Source: Tribonema minus (lineage: Eukaryota > Sar > Xanthophyceae > Tribonematales > Tribonemataceae). From it: a stretch of 64,000 nucleotides of DNA. The position numbers and the translations under genes are program-made. The notes under the pieces were generated by a model. It worked only from the letters and a program-made list of their open reading frames with translations, was not told where the DNA came from and did no database searches. Below, piece after piece: positions 38,201 to 47,689 of the stretch. Position 1 is the stretch's first letter, and each line of letters begins with the position of its first letter. The DNA lies in the NCBI GenBank assembly GCA_017506865.1, contig JAFCMP010000090.1, forward strand, positions 744,001 through 808,000, in the 5' to 3' direction.

Positions 38201-39130
38201 ATACGCTGCTGCAGCATCACGTGCTTCCTTTGCCTTCTCAGCAGCCAGTGCATTGTACGCTGCCTCTGCATCGTCATGTTGCTGTTGCTTCTCTGCAGAC
38301 ATTGCCGCAATAGTAGCTGCAGCATTCTGCGCTGCACTGTCCTTGGCAGCTAACAAGGTAGCATACGCTGCTGCAGCATCACGTGCTTCCTTTGCCTTCT
38401 CAGCAGCCAGTGCATTGTACGCTGCCTCTGCATCGTCATGTTGCTGTTGCTTCTCTGCAGACATTGCCGCAATAGTAGCTGCAGCATTCTGCTCTGCACT
38501 ATCCTTGGCAGCTAGCAAAGTAGCATATGCTGCTGCAGCATTCTGCACTGCACTGTCCTTAGCAGCTAACAAGGTATCATATGCCGCTGCAGCATCACGC
38601 ACTTCCTTTGCCTTCTCAGCAGCCAGTGCATTATACGCTGCCTCTGCATCGTCATGTTGCTCTTGCTTTTCTGCAGCCAGTGCCGCCAGGGCAGATGCTG
38701 CATCCCGAGCTGCTTGCTGATGCTGCAATCTAGCATTTGCGAGATCAAGAACTGCTTGATCCTTCTCAGCTGTCAATGTCTTGATTGAGGCATCTTTTTT
38801 GGTCAGCGAAGAAGACGATTTAAACATGTTTGCAACCTGGCCACTCATGCATGCTTTATACTTGAGTTCGAGATCTTTGTAATCCTCTTGCAGAGCACTG
38901 TGGAGGGTTTCAACGTTGGTCACGTGCTTTTTCATGGCCGCGACCTCAACTTCTGTGTCTGGCATCATGTCAAGCTCCTGCCACGTGTCTGGTTCTTTAG
39001 GATCAAAAGCGTCATCTTGCCAGTTGTGAGTAAGACTTGTGTCAGCATCAATAACCGCCTGCACGGCCACTGACCTACTGCCACCAACGTAGGGATTCCT
39101 GAGGGGTGGGCGAGCCCGTAAGGATGCCAT
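35270..39130 (-). CDS. Giant coiled-coil protein with 54-residue repeats
   Basis: 1,286 residues from the ATG at 39130. After about 60 ordinary residues the protein is coiled coil almost to the end. Residues about 115-640 are Ala/Glu/Gln/Lys-rich tandem repeats; four 54-residue units (core SAEKQQQHDDAEAAYNALAA with AKEARDAAAAYATLLAAKDSA) are nearly perfect, flanked by shorter related units. The rest is a more varied coiled coil with heptads and Cys, like SMC/golgin or myosin tails, ending in a basic RIKRRR tail that could be a nuclear signal. There is no ATPase head, so it is not an SMC. It may be a virion scaffold or cytoskeletal organiser; function unknown. Confidence 0.75.
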   Translation of the reverse strand: MASLRARPPLRNPYVGGSRSVAVQAVIDADTSLTHNWQDDAFDPKEPDTWQELDMMPDTEVEVAAMKKHVTNVETLHSALQEDYKDLELKYKACMSGQVANMFKSSSSLTKKDASIKTLTAEKDQAVLDLANARLQHQQAARDAASALAALAAEKQEQHDDAEAAYNALAAEKAKEVRDAAAAYDTLLAAKDSAVQNAAAAYATLLAAKDSAEQNAAATIAAMSAEKQQQHDDAEAAYNALAAEKAKEARDAAAAYATLLAAKDSAAQNAAATIAAMSAEKQQQHDDAEAAYNALAAEKAKEARDAAAAYATLLAAKDSAAQNAAATIAAMSAEKQQQHDDAEAAYNALAAEKAKEARDAAAAYATLLAAKDSAEQNAAATIAAMSAEKQQQRDDAEVAYNALVAEKQKQHDDAEEAYNALASEKQKQHDAAEAAYNAMAAEKQKQHDAAEAAYNAMAAEKQQQHDDAGAAYNALAAEKQQQHDDAEAAYNALAAEKAQEALDAASAYAALVAAQKIEAQNAAAALAALSAEKQQQLVDAEAAYNALAAEKQQRHVNAEAAYNALAAEKQQQHDDAEAAYNALAAEKAQEALDAASAYAALVAAKETEAQNAAAALAAMSEAKQQQHEDAEAAYKALVAEKSAAVADLAAAKEDHREDIAARNETMRKYETVMRQRVADCEAECKKKSGIISANHARELGSRDKAFHNFQNLMQAENADFTKKLADCSSQRESLSQAIEQLTEARSMLAEELEQVLGSRNACKDQLNAAMSGKSDNAADRTAVAQKLHDLDQEHARLISEHSSTINKLDECIKEKLTLEDAHRVLLAEQSAKKDCETEYNKLLHKYERAHERLQLHSTSAASVPSTGTTDTLESIGACSAERDRLLADMAALQQHVAELEGREVVRQTEESAAASALQAKKDELERLTGEILELQKQVLDLQNILHQVEVRVVDSMNDGRPLGSEYDEWSDSARYLHNLNDVLRKAVEMRNVLAAELERSRIDCAEAAEARALEAAAEESVKVQLQSEVTNTRKALQDNATELDGLKQTLSECQSSQAALQSSLQEKAVESQRCASDLSAAAESLADVESQLKNMHQHLAQCDAENELGHAELARLQSQVQTLQGQVTTITEQLRIKAQEVQDLTDRCNSALSDKDAKISELSLEVSQKQGLLAAKVSELQLKESELVQLQQALQTKISECQHEMHIKDQALQQREAELAGQWQQKEANLKQECTQACNDFLKIKEDELKACKAALQGKSLDSQQVMDVVEDDQDNQQSRIKRRRA
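37974..38620 (-). repeat. 162-bp tandem coding repeats
   Basis: Four units with exact 162-bp spacing begin at about 37974, 38136, 38298 and 38460 (each marked by gacattg followed by ccgcaatagtag or close). They encode the 54-residue coiled-coil unit. High identity between units suggests recent expansion. Confidence 0.85.
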
Positions 39131-39214
39131 GCAATCTGCTGCTCTTGCAGAGTAGTCACATAAAAGTTGCACGCAAAGACTGCAATACCGTGTTGACACA
39201 GCTGTTACTTGCGC

Positions 39215-39739
39215 TCACAATGTCAGCGAAGAACATTTTTCTAGATGCAAACGGTGCTGCATGGTACCGTGTTGCCAGCGCTGCAAGTCTTGGTACTGCA
39301 GGTATACTGATTTCGATAAGCAGAAGAGCTCAATAAGACGGAGTAGCCTCAAATGCGAAATTGTTGTCACTGTCGGGGTAAGGGGGTCAAAGAGCATGCC
39401 ATGCAACGTGATTATAGTTGCACGACTATAAGTGCCCTCACTCACATGGTAAAGCAATGTGTAGGGCAAGTTTTGGTCGGCACGGTTGAGCAGAACGCTG
39501 ACACGTGCAGTTGTGTCTCCAACATTTTCAATGCACCACTCCTTGCCTTCCCCGAATTCGGATATAATCTCCTGCGGTACGTCAGCCTGAGCGCACTTAC
39601 TTTGTATCTTGTTAAGATGCCTAATAGCAGAGGGCTTTTCCAACCCTAGGAGGTCATAATGAAGAATGGATGTTGGTCCTATCAGTAGCCCGTTGACACA
39701 AGCTTGAGCGGCCAACCACCAATACAAATTGAAGCGCAT
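39215..39739 (-). CDS. Secreted-type paralog A of unknown function
   Basis: 174 residues with a hydrophobic N-terminus (MRFNLYWWLAAQACVNG) that looks like a signal peptide. The rest aligns with the next gene: LLIGPT, LLG(L/M)(E/D)K, SA(I/V)RHL, EIISE(F/Y)GE, W-C, ARVSVLL, LHG-LFDPL/LLDPF, LLRLIE-FC-SKS-Y-Q-QD, RWQHG. The second half has the beta-hairpin and C-terminal helix/strand pattern seen in small alpha/beta folds (GNAT-like is one option). Function unknown. The pair is probably a recent tandem duplication. Confidence 0.6.
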   Translation of the reverse strand: MRFNLYWWLAAQACVNGLLIGPTSILHYDLLGLEKPSAIRHLNKIQSKCAQADVPQEIISEFGEGKEWCIENVGDTTARVSVLLNRADQNLPYTLLYHVSEGTYSRATIITLHGMLFDPLTPTVTTISHLRLLRLIELFCLSKSVYLQYQDLQRWQHGTMQHRLHLEKCSSLTL

Positions 39740-39848
39740 TCGAAACTATCCTACGTTTTACAAATATTAAACAAGTGTCAACTTCAACACGAAGAGTGTC
39801 CCTAACTCGCCTTCACAGTACTTTGAAGCAGCTGTTCGCACCTTGCCT

Positions 39849-40361
39849 TCACATCACCAGCGATGCACATTTCTCCAGGTGCAGGCGTGTGCGCATGGCG
39901 CCATGTTGCCATCTCTCCATGTCTTGGTGCTGCACATACAGAGATTTTGATGCACAAAAGCGCTCAATGAGGCGCAAGAGTTCAAGGTGGGACATGTTTA
40001 CACCTGGTACAAACGGGTCGAGCAGCGTGCCATGTAGCGTGACTACGGCAGGTCGACTGTTGATCGACTCGCTGAAACGGTGCAGGATGACGAAGGGTAT
40101 GTTATTTTCGGACTGGTCATACAGTACACTCACACAAGCACTATAATCGCTCAAATTGTCAAGGCACCAGACCTTGGCCTCGCCATACTCACTTATGACT
40201 TCCTCAGGAAAGCCTGCCAGCACGCACTCGCTCTGAAGCCTTCTCAGATGCCGTACGGCTGAAGTTTTGTCCATTCCGAGCAGCTCAAATCTAACATTTG
40301 GAGTTGGTCCAATCAGTAGTGCTTCAGCGCACGCCAAAGCCAAGCACAAGCCTCTCTTCAT
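39849..40361 (-). CDS. Secreted-type paralog B of unknown function
   Basis: 170 residues from the ATG at 40361, chosen because it starts a signal peptide (MKRGLCLALACAEALL). Aligns along its length with the gene at 39215-39739 (about half of the visible positions agree). Shared positions include two conserved Cys-containing blocks (W-C near EYGEAKVWC, and ERFCASKS) and the closing RLHLEKC. No known domain. The pair is on the same strand with 110 bases between. Confidence 0.6.
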   Translation of the reverse strand: MKRGLCLALACAEALLIGPTPNVRFELLGMDKTSAVRHLRRLQSECVLAGFPEEVISEYGEAKVWCLDNLSDYSACVSVLYDQSENNIPFVILHRFSESINSRPAVVTLHGTLLDPFVPGVNMSHLELLRLIERFCASKSLYVQHQDMERWQHGAMRTRLHLEKCASLVM

Positions 40362-40670
40362 TTGAATATGCCAAACATAAAATGTTGGTGCTGTGCATCG
40401 CACGACTGCACCGGCTCACCTGACTGCGGTCAGCGCCTGCAATCTTGTGCTGCGATCTCGTGCTATATTTGTCTGCCACCAGCCTGCGCTGCTGTGATGA
40501 GGTGTCTCTTGGCGTGAACTTCGAGCGCGAGAGAATGCGACTGTATCCGCTCATGGCCGCTTGAGAATCACATGTGTACGCATCATCGGTGACATGAACG
40601 CATCATAGTTGAAGTATTGCTGAGCACCGCAGCCGTTTGTCCACTGTGCCAGAAAGCCTTAATAGGCGCC

Positions 40671-41627
40671 ATGGCCGGCGCAGAGGAGTCCGACGCTAAC
40701 GGTGGCCTGGGAGAAGGTCGTGCTGTAGAGCATGCAGCAATGAGGAAGGCCTCTCAAGCCCGGGCCGTGAGTGTGCAGACTTCAGCCACTTACAGAGCAG
40801 CTCACAGGGGCGACATCAATGCTGCCGCGGCTGAAAGGCTTAAGGACGGCGCGCAGCGAGAGAGCTTCAGGATCAGGAATGCAATGGCGGCCAGAAAGTA
40901 CAGAGCCACCAGAAAGCTAGCTATCAAGGAGCGCAGGGCCACCAAGAGAAAGGCAGACACGGCGTGGGCAGCGAAGGAGAGAGCCAGGGTGGCTGAGGCC
41001 AGGCGCAAACAGGTGCAGTACCTGGACGAGCTGCTTCAGCTTCAGGACTGCGGCGCTATGGGGAAGGGGATAGTGGCCAAGTGCCAGGTGAGGAAGGGGA
41101 CCGTGATCCCCCTTACCACGGTGGCACTCAGAAAGGCGAGGAAGCAAGACCGAAGCTATCAAGTGGATTCTTCGTACATTTCAGTCAATTCCGTGTCGTG
41201 GGATACCCTGACGGTAGATGGAGTGGTGTTAGACGCCCACCCCAAGCTTGTCAAAGGCCGAGTAGAAGAGTCATGGTTATACGGAAGCTACATCAATGAG
41301 GCTACGCAAAACAAGGATGTCAACTGTGAGCTGTTCCCTGCTCCTCACAACACAGCATACACCATCACAGCAGCTCATAGAGAAGACACTGTGCTGGTGG
41401 GGGCTCTGGTGGTGGTCGCCAAGACCATAGAAGTAGGGCAACAGCTGCTTACACACTACGGCAACAAGTGTGGCAGAGACGGCTACACTGTTGAAAAAAG
41501 GGCCAACATGCCTCCCGAGGTCGAGCAGTTTGGCTTAGATGTGTTGGAAGTGATGCAGGCCAATCACGTCAAGTACGACCTGACTGGCAAGTGCAAGGTC
41601 ATGGAGTTTGGTGTTGCTGATGTGTAA
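40671..41627 (+). CDS. SET-domain protein
   Basis: 318 residues from ATG 40671. The first 140 residues are basic and helical with bZIP-like spacing (RESFRIRNAMAARKYRATRKLA, then Lys/Arg-rich coil). Residues about 140-300 form a SET domain: GAMGKGIVAK at the start, SYINEATQNKDVNCEL (the N-H-x-x-x-x-N-C region, here with Asn-Glu-Ala in place of N-H), and TIEVGQQLLTHYGNKCG, the GEEL-xx-YG motif with Tyr. SET proteins methylate lysines of histones or other proteins; viral examples act on histone H3. Here the N-H is altered, so activity needs testing; a chromatin role fits the neighbouring gene content. Confidence 0.75.
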   Translation: MAGAEESDANGGLGEGRAVEHAAMRKASQARAVSVQTSATYRAAHRGDINAAAAERLKDGAQRESFRIRNAMAARKYRATRKLAIKERRATKRKADTAWAAKERARVAEARRKQVQYLDELLQLQDCGAMGKGIVAKCQVRKGTVIPLTTVALRKARKQDRSYQVDSSYISVNSVSWDTLTVDGVVLDAHPKLVKGRVEESWLYGSYINEATQNKDVNCELFPAPHNTAYTITAAHREDTVLVGALVVVAKTIEVGQQLLTHYGNKCGRDGYTVEKRANMPPEVEQFGLDVLEVMQANHVKYDLTGKCKVMEFGVADV

Positions 41628-41633
41628 ATACAC

Positions 41634-44600
41634 TTATATGTAACGCGCATTGCGCTCGATTAGCTGCTGTGCTGCTCTCCCTGCTGTGTCAACGCGCAGT
41701 GATGCGCTCTTCAAGTCGTTCAAGTTGAACGTAAAGTCATCACGTAGTGACTGTAGCGCTTTAGTCTTCTGTTCCAGAGAGTCGTGCAAGGCCACATCAA
41801 ATTCCGCTCTCTCTACGTACATGCGAGCCTTCTGATGTAGCTTTTTCACCACCTGCTGATCTGCACCTGATCGTTTGTTTTGAATTAGAAACAGCACAGC
41901 ATTTCCCACATGGGCTGGTGTTGCATCAATCCACCTTGCCAGAACCTCAGGGGGGACATCTCGCGCAAATGTCAACTTTGGGGCTTGGCCCTCCTCAATC
42001 CACACACCTGTACGTAAGGTGGACTTTACGGTGGTAGGGAATTTACGAATCAGGTCGGGCGCAGCTTCAGGCGGTATTGGGCGAGCAGTGTACCGCTTTG
42101 ACTTGCTCAGTAATTGGTAGAGAATTTCGTCCCACAGGCCATATTCAAGAAGCCCTCCTGGGATCCCCTCATCGTTGATGCAGTCCGGCTCACTGTACAT
42201 GGTGCCATTTGAGCCGGTCACCATTTTGATCAGCCGTTGTGTTCCCCCACGTGGGTACAAGCAGTAAGTTTCAATGTCCTGAGCCTTGTGATCATCACAA
42301 TTCACCCCCGTCAATGCTGTGTACAGCGCGCAGTCAATGGCGGTGGACTGTAAGGCACGATATGCTAGCTCCACAGGTGTGTTTGCAGCACCCATGCTTT
42401 TTGTCAACCAAGCTACCTCCTTCTTTGATTCTGGTGTGTGATATATCACTACGGTGACAAGCCACCTATTGATGGGCTCAATATTGGACATGCTACATCT
42501 CCTAGCCACCCTTCTTATAACCTGATTCAACATGGTCGCGGATGTTGGGGCCTGCAGCAAGTGCACAAAGTTCGTGTCACTTATTGTAACTTGTTCCTTC
42601 ACAGTCGAGAGCCCCATCACAATGGCAATGTAGTCTCCACCCTTGTTGCAAGTAGCGTTGAAGAACCGCAGAGATGACTTTATCATCAGCTCATCACCCA
42701 AGATCATGTAACGGTATACTCTCTGTTTACCCTTGTTCAGTGCAATGATATGTTGCTCCACCTGTTCGTCAGTCCATGTATCATTGTACCTTGATGGCAA
42801 TGTAAACAACTTGGGCTTCTTCATGGGGTCATCCGCAGCAACTGTAGAATCCTCTTTCATGGCCTTCTCAAACCACGTACAAAACTTTCTCAGAAGGTCA
42901 TCAGTCTGCTTCTCTAGAAATATGAAGTGCTTGACGTCAGAGTTGATTTGCAGTGCTTGGCGCAAAGCAAACCATTTGAAAGGCACATCTTTGATTTGAG
43001 TGAAATGCTTGCCTATCTGACCCTGTGTAGTCAACCGTGCCTCTTCTGCGTGCAAATTGGGCTGGTGAGTGGGTACATCAACTACCAACACAGATGGTCC
43101 TTTGCCTGAGGACTCAAAATCCTGAAACTCAAACTTCGATGCAGCGGTGAGTTTGGGCTGCTTGCTTGCTCTTATACCAGCCCCCTTACCTTTACGTTTT
43201 TGGGCCAGTTCTGTTAGTAAACCGCTTTCAGCAATGTCAAAATCTGATGGCCGGAACTTTGTGTACACCATGCCTTTTGGATACTTGCGCCCGCTCCACT
43301 GCACACCAAATTGGGGGAATGCAGTGGCGTCAGCTTCCATGTTGACGTATGATACATACCCATACGTCATCTGCTTGAAAGTGTGCTCCGCACATGGCTT
43401 CCACATGTAGTCGTCATTGGGCAGCTGGTAGAACCATGGCTTTCGCACAGCCCTTTCGTTTGCATACTTGCGGAGCTGCTCATTGATGGCATTGCGGTCT
43501 GCCTGCTTGCTTGCCTTGGCTATGTCCTCCAGCTCGTCAATATCAGTCATTCTCCCTGTATCGCCGCCTTCAAGCTCGACAGTTTGTGTGCATGCGGGCG
43601 CACTTGCCAACATATCAGCACCTGGAGGTGATGGGTGTCGCAGCAAGTCCAGAAGCTTCATAAGATTCGTAAAGCTGCTGCTGTCAGCTACAGGTGTACC
43701 AGTGCTGAACAACCTCCTAATGTCAGGACGCGCTAGCATCTGGTCAATGAATTTGACTGCGTGGTTGCTGTGTTGGCTCGTCTTCATCTGGGATGTGTCA
43801 AACAGATTGTGTGCCTCATCAACTATAATGCAACCGACCCTTGGTATCTCCCAATATGGGCTGCCTGCGGGAGCCTTTTGCTCCCTGTCAATTGGTCCTT
43901 TTCGCCACTCTGTAGCGACCAGCAATGGTGAGCTCAGCTTATGAACTATAACGCGGAGGACTACACGTTTCAAGTCCTTGGTCAGGAAACACCACTCGTG
44001 CGAGTTTTTGTAGGGGTGAGTTTGCTTAGTGCTCTTTGCATGAGTCGACCTGCCGCGTAGTGAAGTGCTTTTGCGGGGCCTGTCATCATCATCATCATCA
44101 CTGAATTTAGGGCGCTTCACCTCTCTCACACGTAAGCCTCTCATCTCAATTTTGTCAATGCAGAACTTGTTGAGCTCGCTGAAATACTCTTCTAGCCCAG
44201 CAGTATTTTGCATTAGAATCAGGGCACCTGGTTCTACTGGCACGCCATATTTGTCCCGTGGTGGGTGTCGAAGATAGTACTGAGCTGCCCTTTGCAGACC
44301 CAACAGAATTGCGCAAGTCTTACCTGAACCAGGCCCCCAGTACATGAGCAAGTTCATGTGCCATGAAGGCGCTGCCATTTGAGCGACTGCCCGCTGATAC
44401 GTTTCTGGTTCGAAAGGGTATGCCTTGCCTGTGTTGTCACGATCCTCTTCATCGCTGCCGTACTCGGGATCATAGGTCGATGAGCCTAAGTCATAGTTCA
44501 TCTTACGGTAGTTGCTTTTCTTTGCTAGACCGCAGCGACTCTCCATCACTCTTGGCTTCTGCATGGGGGGCAACGTATGCAGAGCTGACAGTACCATGAT

Positions 44601-45458
44601 CATAAAGTCTGCTGAACCCTGCTTGTGTGCAACATCTATATGCATCGACTCATACTTTGCTATGAGTGCATGCACATTGTCAGCATGAGTCATCACCGCA
44701 TCAGCCAGCTCGGCAAGATTTTCATTCATGGCGCTAATGTGTCTATGAATTGCTTCCCGGGCCGATATGATTGCGCTAGCTGCATCCTTCACCAATGCAG
44801 ACAACTCATTGAGGGCAGTGACCACTTCCTGCGACAGCTTTGTGGACGTGGAGTTTGCAGCGGCAATGCGCTCCTTCATGAAAGCTGTGTGCGCTTCAGT
44901 GACAGCAACTCGCTTGAGGTTTGCAAGATGCTCTTGCTTCTGCTGCAGGCCGACCTCCAACGTCAATACGCTCTGTTGCAAAACCTTTTGTTCATCGGCG
45001 AGCTCTCTGAGTGGCTTTGCATCAGCTTTGCGGCTCAGAAGTGTCTTCACTGAGTGCAACCAGTCCTGTCCAATCTCTGTCCAGCTGCGGCTGTTCATGG
45101 CCTGTACAGCCTTCTTGCCCCGCTGAATGCGCTGCTTGTCTGTTTCCACCTGCTCCTTCAAAGATTTATAGCGAGCATCATGCTGCAAGTCGGATTCCAC
45201 CTTTCTGTCCAACTCACGTTCACGTGCCTTCAGCTCATCTCGAGCTTTTTTCGACAGGCTCTGCAGTATCTGCGTACGTGTGCTTTCTACACGTGACATT
45301 TCTCTCTCGATAACTGCAAGCCACTTGTCGTTTACCAGCTGCAGTCCAGCTCTGTCCAGCTCTAACTCTCTACGTTCCAATTCTGCCTTCCATGTCCTAT
45401 AGACTGATTCCAGCTTTCGCTGAGCAGTGTCATCAAATGTAGCCAACCTGGCACTCAT
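41634..45458 (-). CDS. D6/D11-type superfamily II helicase (VETF/NPH-I-like)
   Basis: 1,274 residues from the ATG at 45458. Residues 1-300 are a long coiled coil. The helicase core follows: Walker A GPGSGKT (375-381), a DEAH box (547-550, VDEAHNLFD), LFSTGTPVADSSS as motif III, and LLQAPTSATMLNQVIRRVARR as motif VI. Gene layout and motifs fit the D6R/D11L-type ATPases conserved in Nucleocytoviricota, which act in early transcription initiation or termination. The coiled-coil N-terminus is unusual. The C-terminal ~150 residues are again helical. This is the best single piece of evidence that the window is viral. Confidence 0.72.
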   Translation of the reverse strand: MSARLATFDDTAQRKLESVYRTWKAELERRELELDRAGLQLVNDKWLAVIEREMSRVESTRTQILQSLSKKARDELKARERELDRKVESDLQHDARYKSLKEQVETDKQRIQRGKKAVQAMNSRSWTEIGQDWLHSVKTLLSRKADAKPLRELADEQKVLQQSVLTLEVGLQQKQEHLANLKRVAVTEAHTAFMKERIAAANSTSTKLSQEVVTALNELSALVKDAASAIISAREAIHRHISAMNENLAELADAVMTHADNVHALIAKYESMHIDVAHKQGSADFMIMVLSALHTLPPMQKPRVMESRCGLAKKSNYRKMNYDLGSSTYDPEYGSDEEDRDNTGKAYPFEPETYQRAVAQMAAPSWHMNLLMYWGPGSGKTCAILLGLQRAAQYYLRHPPRDKYGVPVEPGALILMQNTAGLEEYFSELNKFCIDKIEMRGLRVREVKRPKFSDDDDDDRPRKSTSLRGRSTHAKSTKQTHPYKNSHEWCFLTKDLKRVVLRVIVHKLSSPLLVATEWRKGPIDREQKAPAGSPYWEIPRVGCIIVDEAHNLFDTSQMKTSQHSNHAVKFIDQMLARPDIRRLFSTGTPVADSSSFTNLMKLLDLLRHPSPPGADMLASAPACTQTVELEGGDTGRMTDIDELEDIAKASKQADRNAINEQLRKYANERAVRKPWFYQLPNDDYMWKPCAEHTFKQMTYGYVSYVNMEADATAFPQFGVQWSGRKYPKGMVYTKFRPSDFDIAESGLLTELAQKRKGKGAGIRASKQPKLTAASKFEFQDFESSGKGPSVLVVDVPTHQPNLHAEEARLTTQGQIGKHFTQIKDVPFKWFALRQALQINSDVKHFIFLEKQTDDLLRKFCTWFEKAMKEDSTVAADDPMKKPKLFTLPSRYNDTWTDEQVEQHIIALNKGKQRVYRYMILGDELMIKSSLRFFNATCNKGGDYIAIVMGLSTVKEQVTISDTNFVHLLQAPTSATMLNQVIRRVARRCSMSNIEPINRWLVTVVIYHTPESKKEVAWLTKSMGAANTPVELAYRALQSTAIDCALYTALTGVNCDDHKAQDIETYCLYPRGGTQRLIKMVTGSNGTMYSEPDCINDEGIPGGLLEYGLWDEILYQLLSKSKRYTARPIPPEAAPDLIRKFPTTVKSTLRTGVWIEEGQAPKLTFARDVPPEVLARWIDATPAHVGNAVLFLIQNKRSGADQQVVKKLHQKARMYVERAEFDVALHDSLEQKTKALQSLRDDFTFNLNDLKSASLRVDTAGRAAQQLIERNARYI

Positions 45459-45801
45459 TCGATTCTGTACCTTGCACAAGAAAAAAGCAATGTAATTGCT
45501 GTAAACAGGCATATGCAACAAGCGTAGGCACTGCAGCATGTGCATTCTGGATGTGGCCCAACACACATGCAGTCACACAGGAATGCATACAGCTGCTGTA
45601 ATCATACCAGCACTGCGTGCCTCACAATGCAAGATGTGCCAAGAAGCGTAATCTCATGGAAAACAGTGAAGGCAGAAGAGTCTGTTGCCCTGTCAACAGA
45701 ACTTTATTATGTCTCGTCTCAGGCCTGCCATTTGCATTTATGGACCTTGCATCCTCTCATGCACCCCACTTGTATCATAGCTTACATGTGCGCGCTGTGC
45801 A
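45459..45801. other. Intergenic, no gene recognised
   Basis: 343 bases between the helicase start and the end of the next leftward gene. Nothing recognised apart from the expected promoter. Confidence 0.35.
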
Positions 45802-46170
45802 TCAGGCAATCAGATGCATGCGAGACGTGGAGCGGACAATGTACGTTGGCTGCACCTGCACGTTGGCGTCCCTGTACTGTGTCCATGATGTGGTAGCAAT
45901 GCACGCACTGAGGTGCAGCACTTCCCTGGTTGAACCAGCATTCCACCAAACACGTCCGGTGCCAGGTGGAGTGATGTCCAAGATCTTAAACACCTGGACA
46001 ATGTCGTTGGGGGCATGCACAAAGGCGAACAGATCACCGACCTGGCCTGTGTTCCTAAACGTATTGTCCCAGATGGCGCCCGGCGTCGTGAAGTTCTGGG
46101 TCAGCGCCTGCTCGGCCAAGTAGAAGGCTGCGCCTTGTCCAACGACAGGCGTGATCACGATCCGGTTCAT
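45802..46170 (-). CDS. Small protein with EVE-like beta pattern
   Basis: 122 residues from ATG 46170. Beta-rich: VITPVVGQGAAFYL, then QVGDLFAFVHAPNDIVQVFKILDITPP, VWWNAGST. The 'GD...F.....' + 'I..I..P' pattern resembles EVE/PUA-like folds that read modified bases or small ligands, but the match is weak. No signal or membrane segment. A splice acceptor-like CTGCTCCAG lies 6 bases before the ATG, and a strong donor-like GTGAGCGC lies at 46469, so a 5'-untranslated intron is possible. Confidence 0.5.
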   Translation of the reverse strand: MNRIVITPVVGQGAAFYLAEQALTQNFTTPGAIWDNTFRNTGQVGDLFAFVHAPNDIVQVFKILDITPPGTGRVWWNAGSTREVLHLSACIATTSWTQYRDANVQVQPTYIVRSTSRMHLIA

Positions 46171-47689
46171 GTCTGACTGGAGCAGCAACACAGAGCAGAA
46201 ATGACGGAAGATAGTTGATTAATATCATAATGTCATTACACGCGTTGCTGCTCACGGGATTTGCCACACGTGTGTAACATGTGCCTTTGTGTGATTGAGC
46301 CGGCAACATCTTTTGACACAGCAGCATAAGTGAGCGCTTGGTGTCAACCTCACTGAGCTCAATCCGCCATGCTAGACTTATTTCTTGTCAGAGTGGTCAA
46401 GTCTTCTACGTTGTCGAGCTACTCCGTCGGTACCAGCATAGCACAATACCAAGGAATCCCTGCGCTCACCTGGCGGGGCACGCCTTGCAGCTGTAGCGAC
46501 GCGACACGGGCCGGTGCGGGAGGATGTATGGAGGCTCACACAGACTACTTCGCCAGCAGATGGCAGGTAGTGTGAATGACAATTGTGGCAAGCGCGTGAG
46601 GTGACCCGGGGGGCGCTACACTTCCGACCGTTGCGGCTGATTTCAAATTTAGACTTTCGCGCCCAACTGCAAGCTTACGTTGATGCCAACAAGAACAACA
46701 TACACAAGTGCCGCTGGCTGTGTGCACGTGTTTGTGTACACACCTTGGCTGGGTCGGTCTTGTCTGATCGCCTGGTTTGTGAAGGTTGTGCAGCCTCCAC
46801 CTGAAGCCTATATATTCATCCGTATATTCCCCACGTATATTCCCCATTGTATTGTGGATATATTCCCCCGCACCGTTGCGTGTATATTCCCCCCGCACCA
46901 TTGCGTATATATTCCCCCATGTGTCCAGGTACACCTGGACACCAGCAAGCTGCAACCTTGAGTAGTACATTTGCAATGTTGGACACGATATGCCGTGTAA
47001 GTGCTGCTGTAGGCACTTGCAAATAATACCTGTGCCATATCAAGGTTTGCTGTGCGCTTGCAACTGTGGTGGTGGCACACCTGTTCTCAAGTAGTACAGT
47101 GCCGCCAGCCTATGTGAATCTTCTGTCGTGAGATAATGCAGCTCAACGTCGGGTCGTGTAGAGCGTATAGATTTGCAGCAAGCGTGTAGAGCAAAACTAC
47201 TTCAACTACACTTAACTTCAACTCGTCGCCGGCCGATACACACACAGGCAACAGCATCAGCAGCAGAAGCAGCAACAGCAGGCTAGCGGCAGCAACAGCA
47301 GGAGAGCAGCTGTGTCGGCATGAAAAGCACCAAAAGCAGAACACCTGCAACAGCTCTGCAAACGTGCAGCGCAGCTGGTGCTGCTGCTGTAAGATGGCAA
47401 GGCAAAGGCACAATTTTGCCCGCTGTGTTCCAAGTGCAATGGAAGAGCGATTGGCAGCGGCGTAGAGGTGGCAAAATCGCCACGGCAGGATGTCAACCTC
47501 ACACAGGTGCAGCGATACCTAACCTAATTTCTCAACATTGCTCATGTGAACAACATGGTATTGATGCACTGGTTAATACAAAGTGCAGGTGCCATCGCCA
47601 TCTGCAGCCTGCACATGTAGATTAAGAAGCCTCATGCTTCCCTTATCAACTTTTTTTTCTTTGTCAAGATGTAACAGTCACAAAGCAGG
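46171..47689. other. 1.5-kb non-coding region with minisatellites
   Basis: Contains the TATATTCCCC minisatellite at 46808-46920, CAG-rich patches at 47250-47300 and a poly-T/pyrimidine tract just before 47690. No supported gene on either strand. Confidence 0.45.
46808..46920 (+). repeat. Minisatellite of GTATATTCCCC units
   Basis: Six imperfect units of (C)GTATATTCCCC(C), two of them with the longer spacer GCACC-TTGCG. Reading frames through it are artefacts. Confidence 0.8.

Noticed and set aside
45617-46123. 168-residue rightward reading frame
   Set aside because: It lies mostly antisense to the better supported leftward gene at 45802-46170 and shows no domain or balanced composition.
46177-46469. 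Intron in front of the small gene at 45802-46170 (donor GTGAGCGC at 46469, acceptor CTGCTCCAG ending at 46177)
   Set aside because: The signals are good, but the upstream piece has stop codons and no ATG in the joined frame, so at best it is an untranslated leader; not enough to define an exon.
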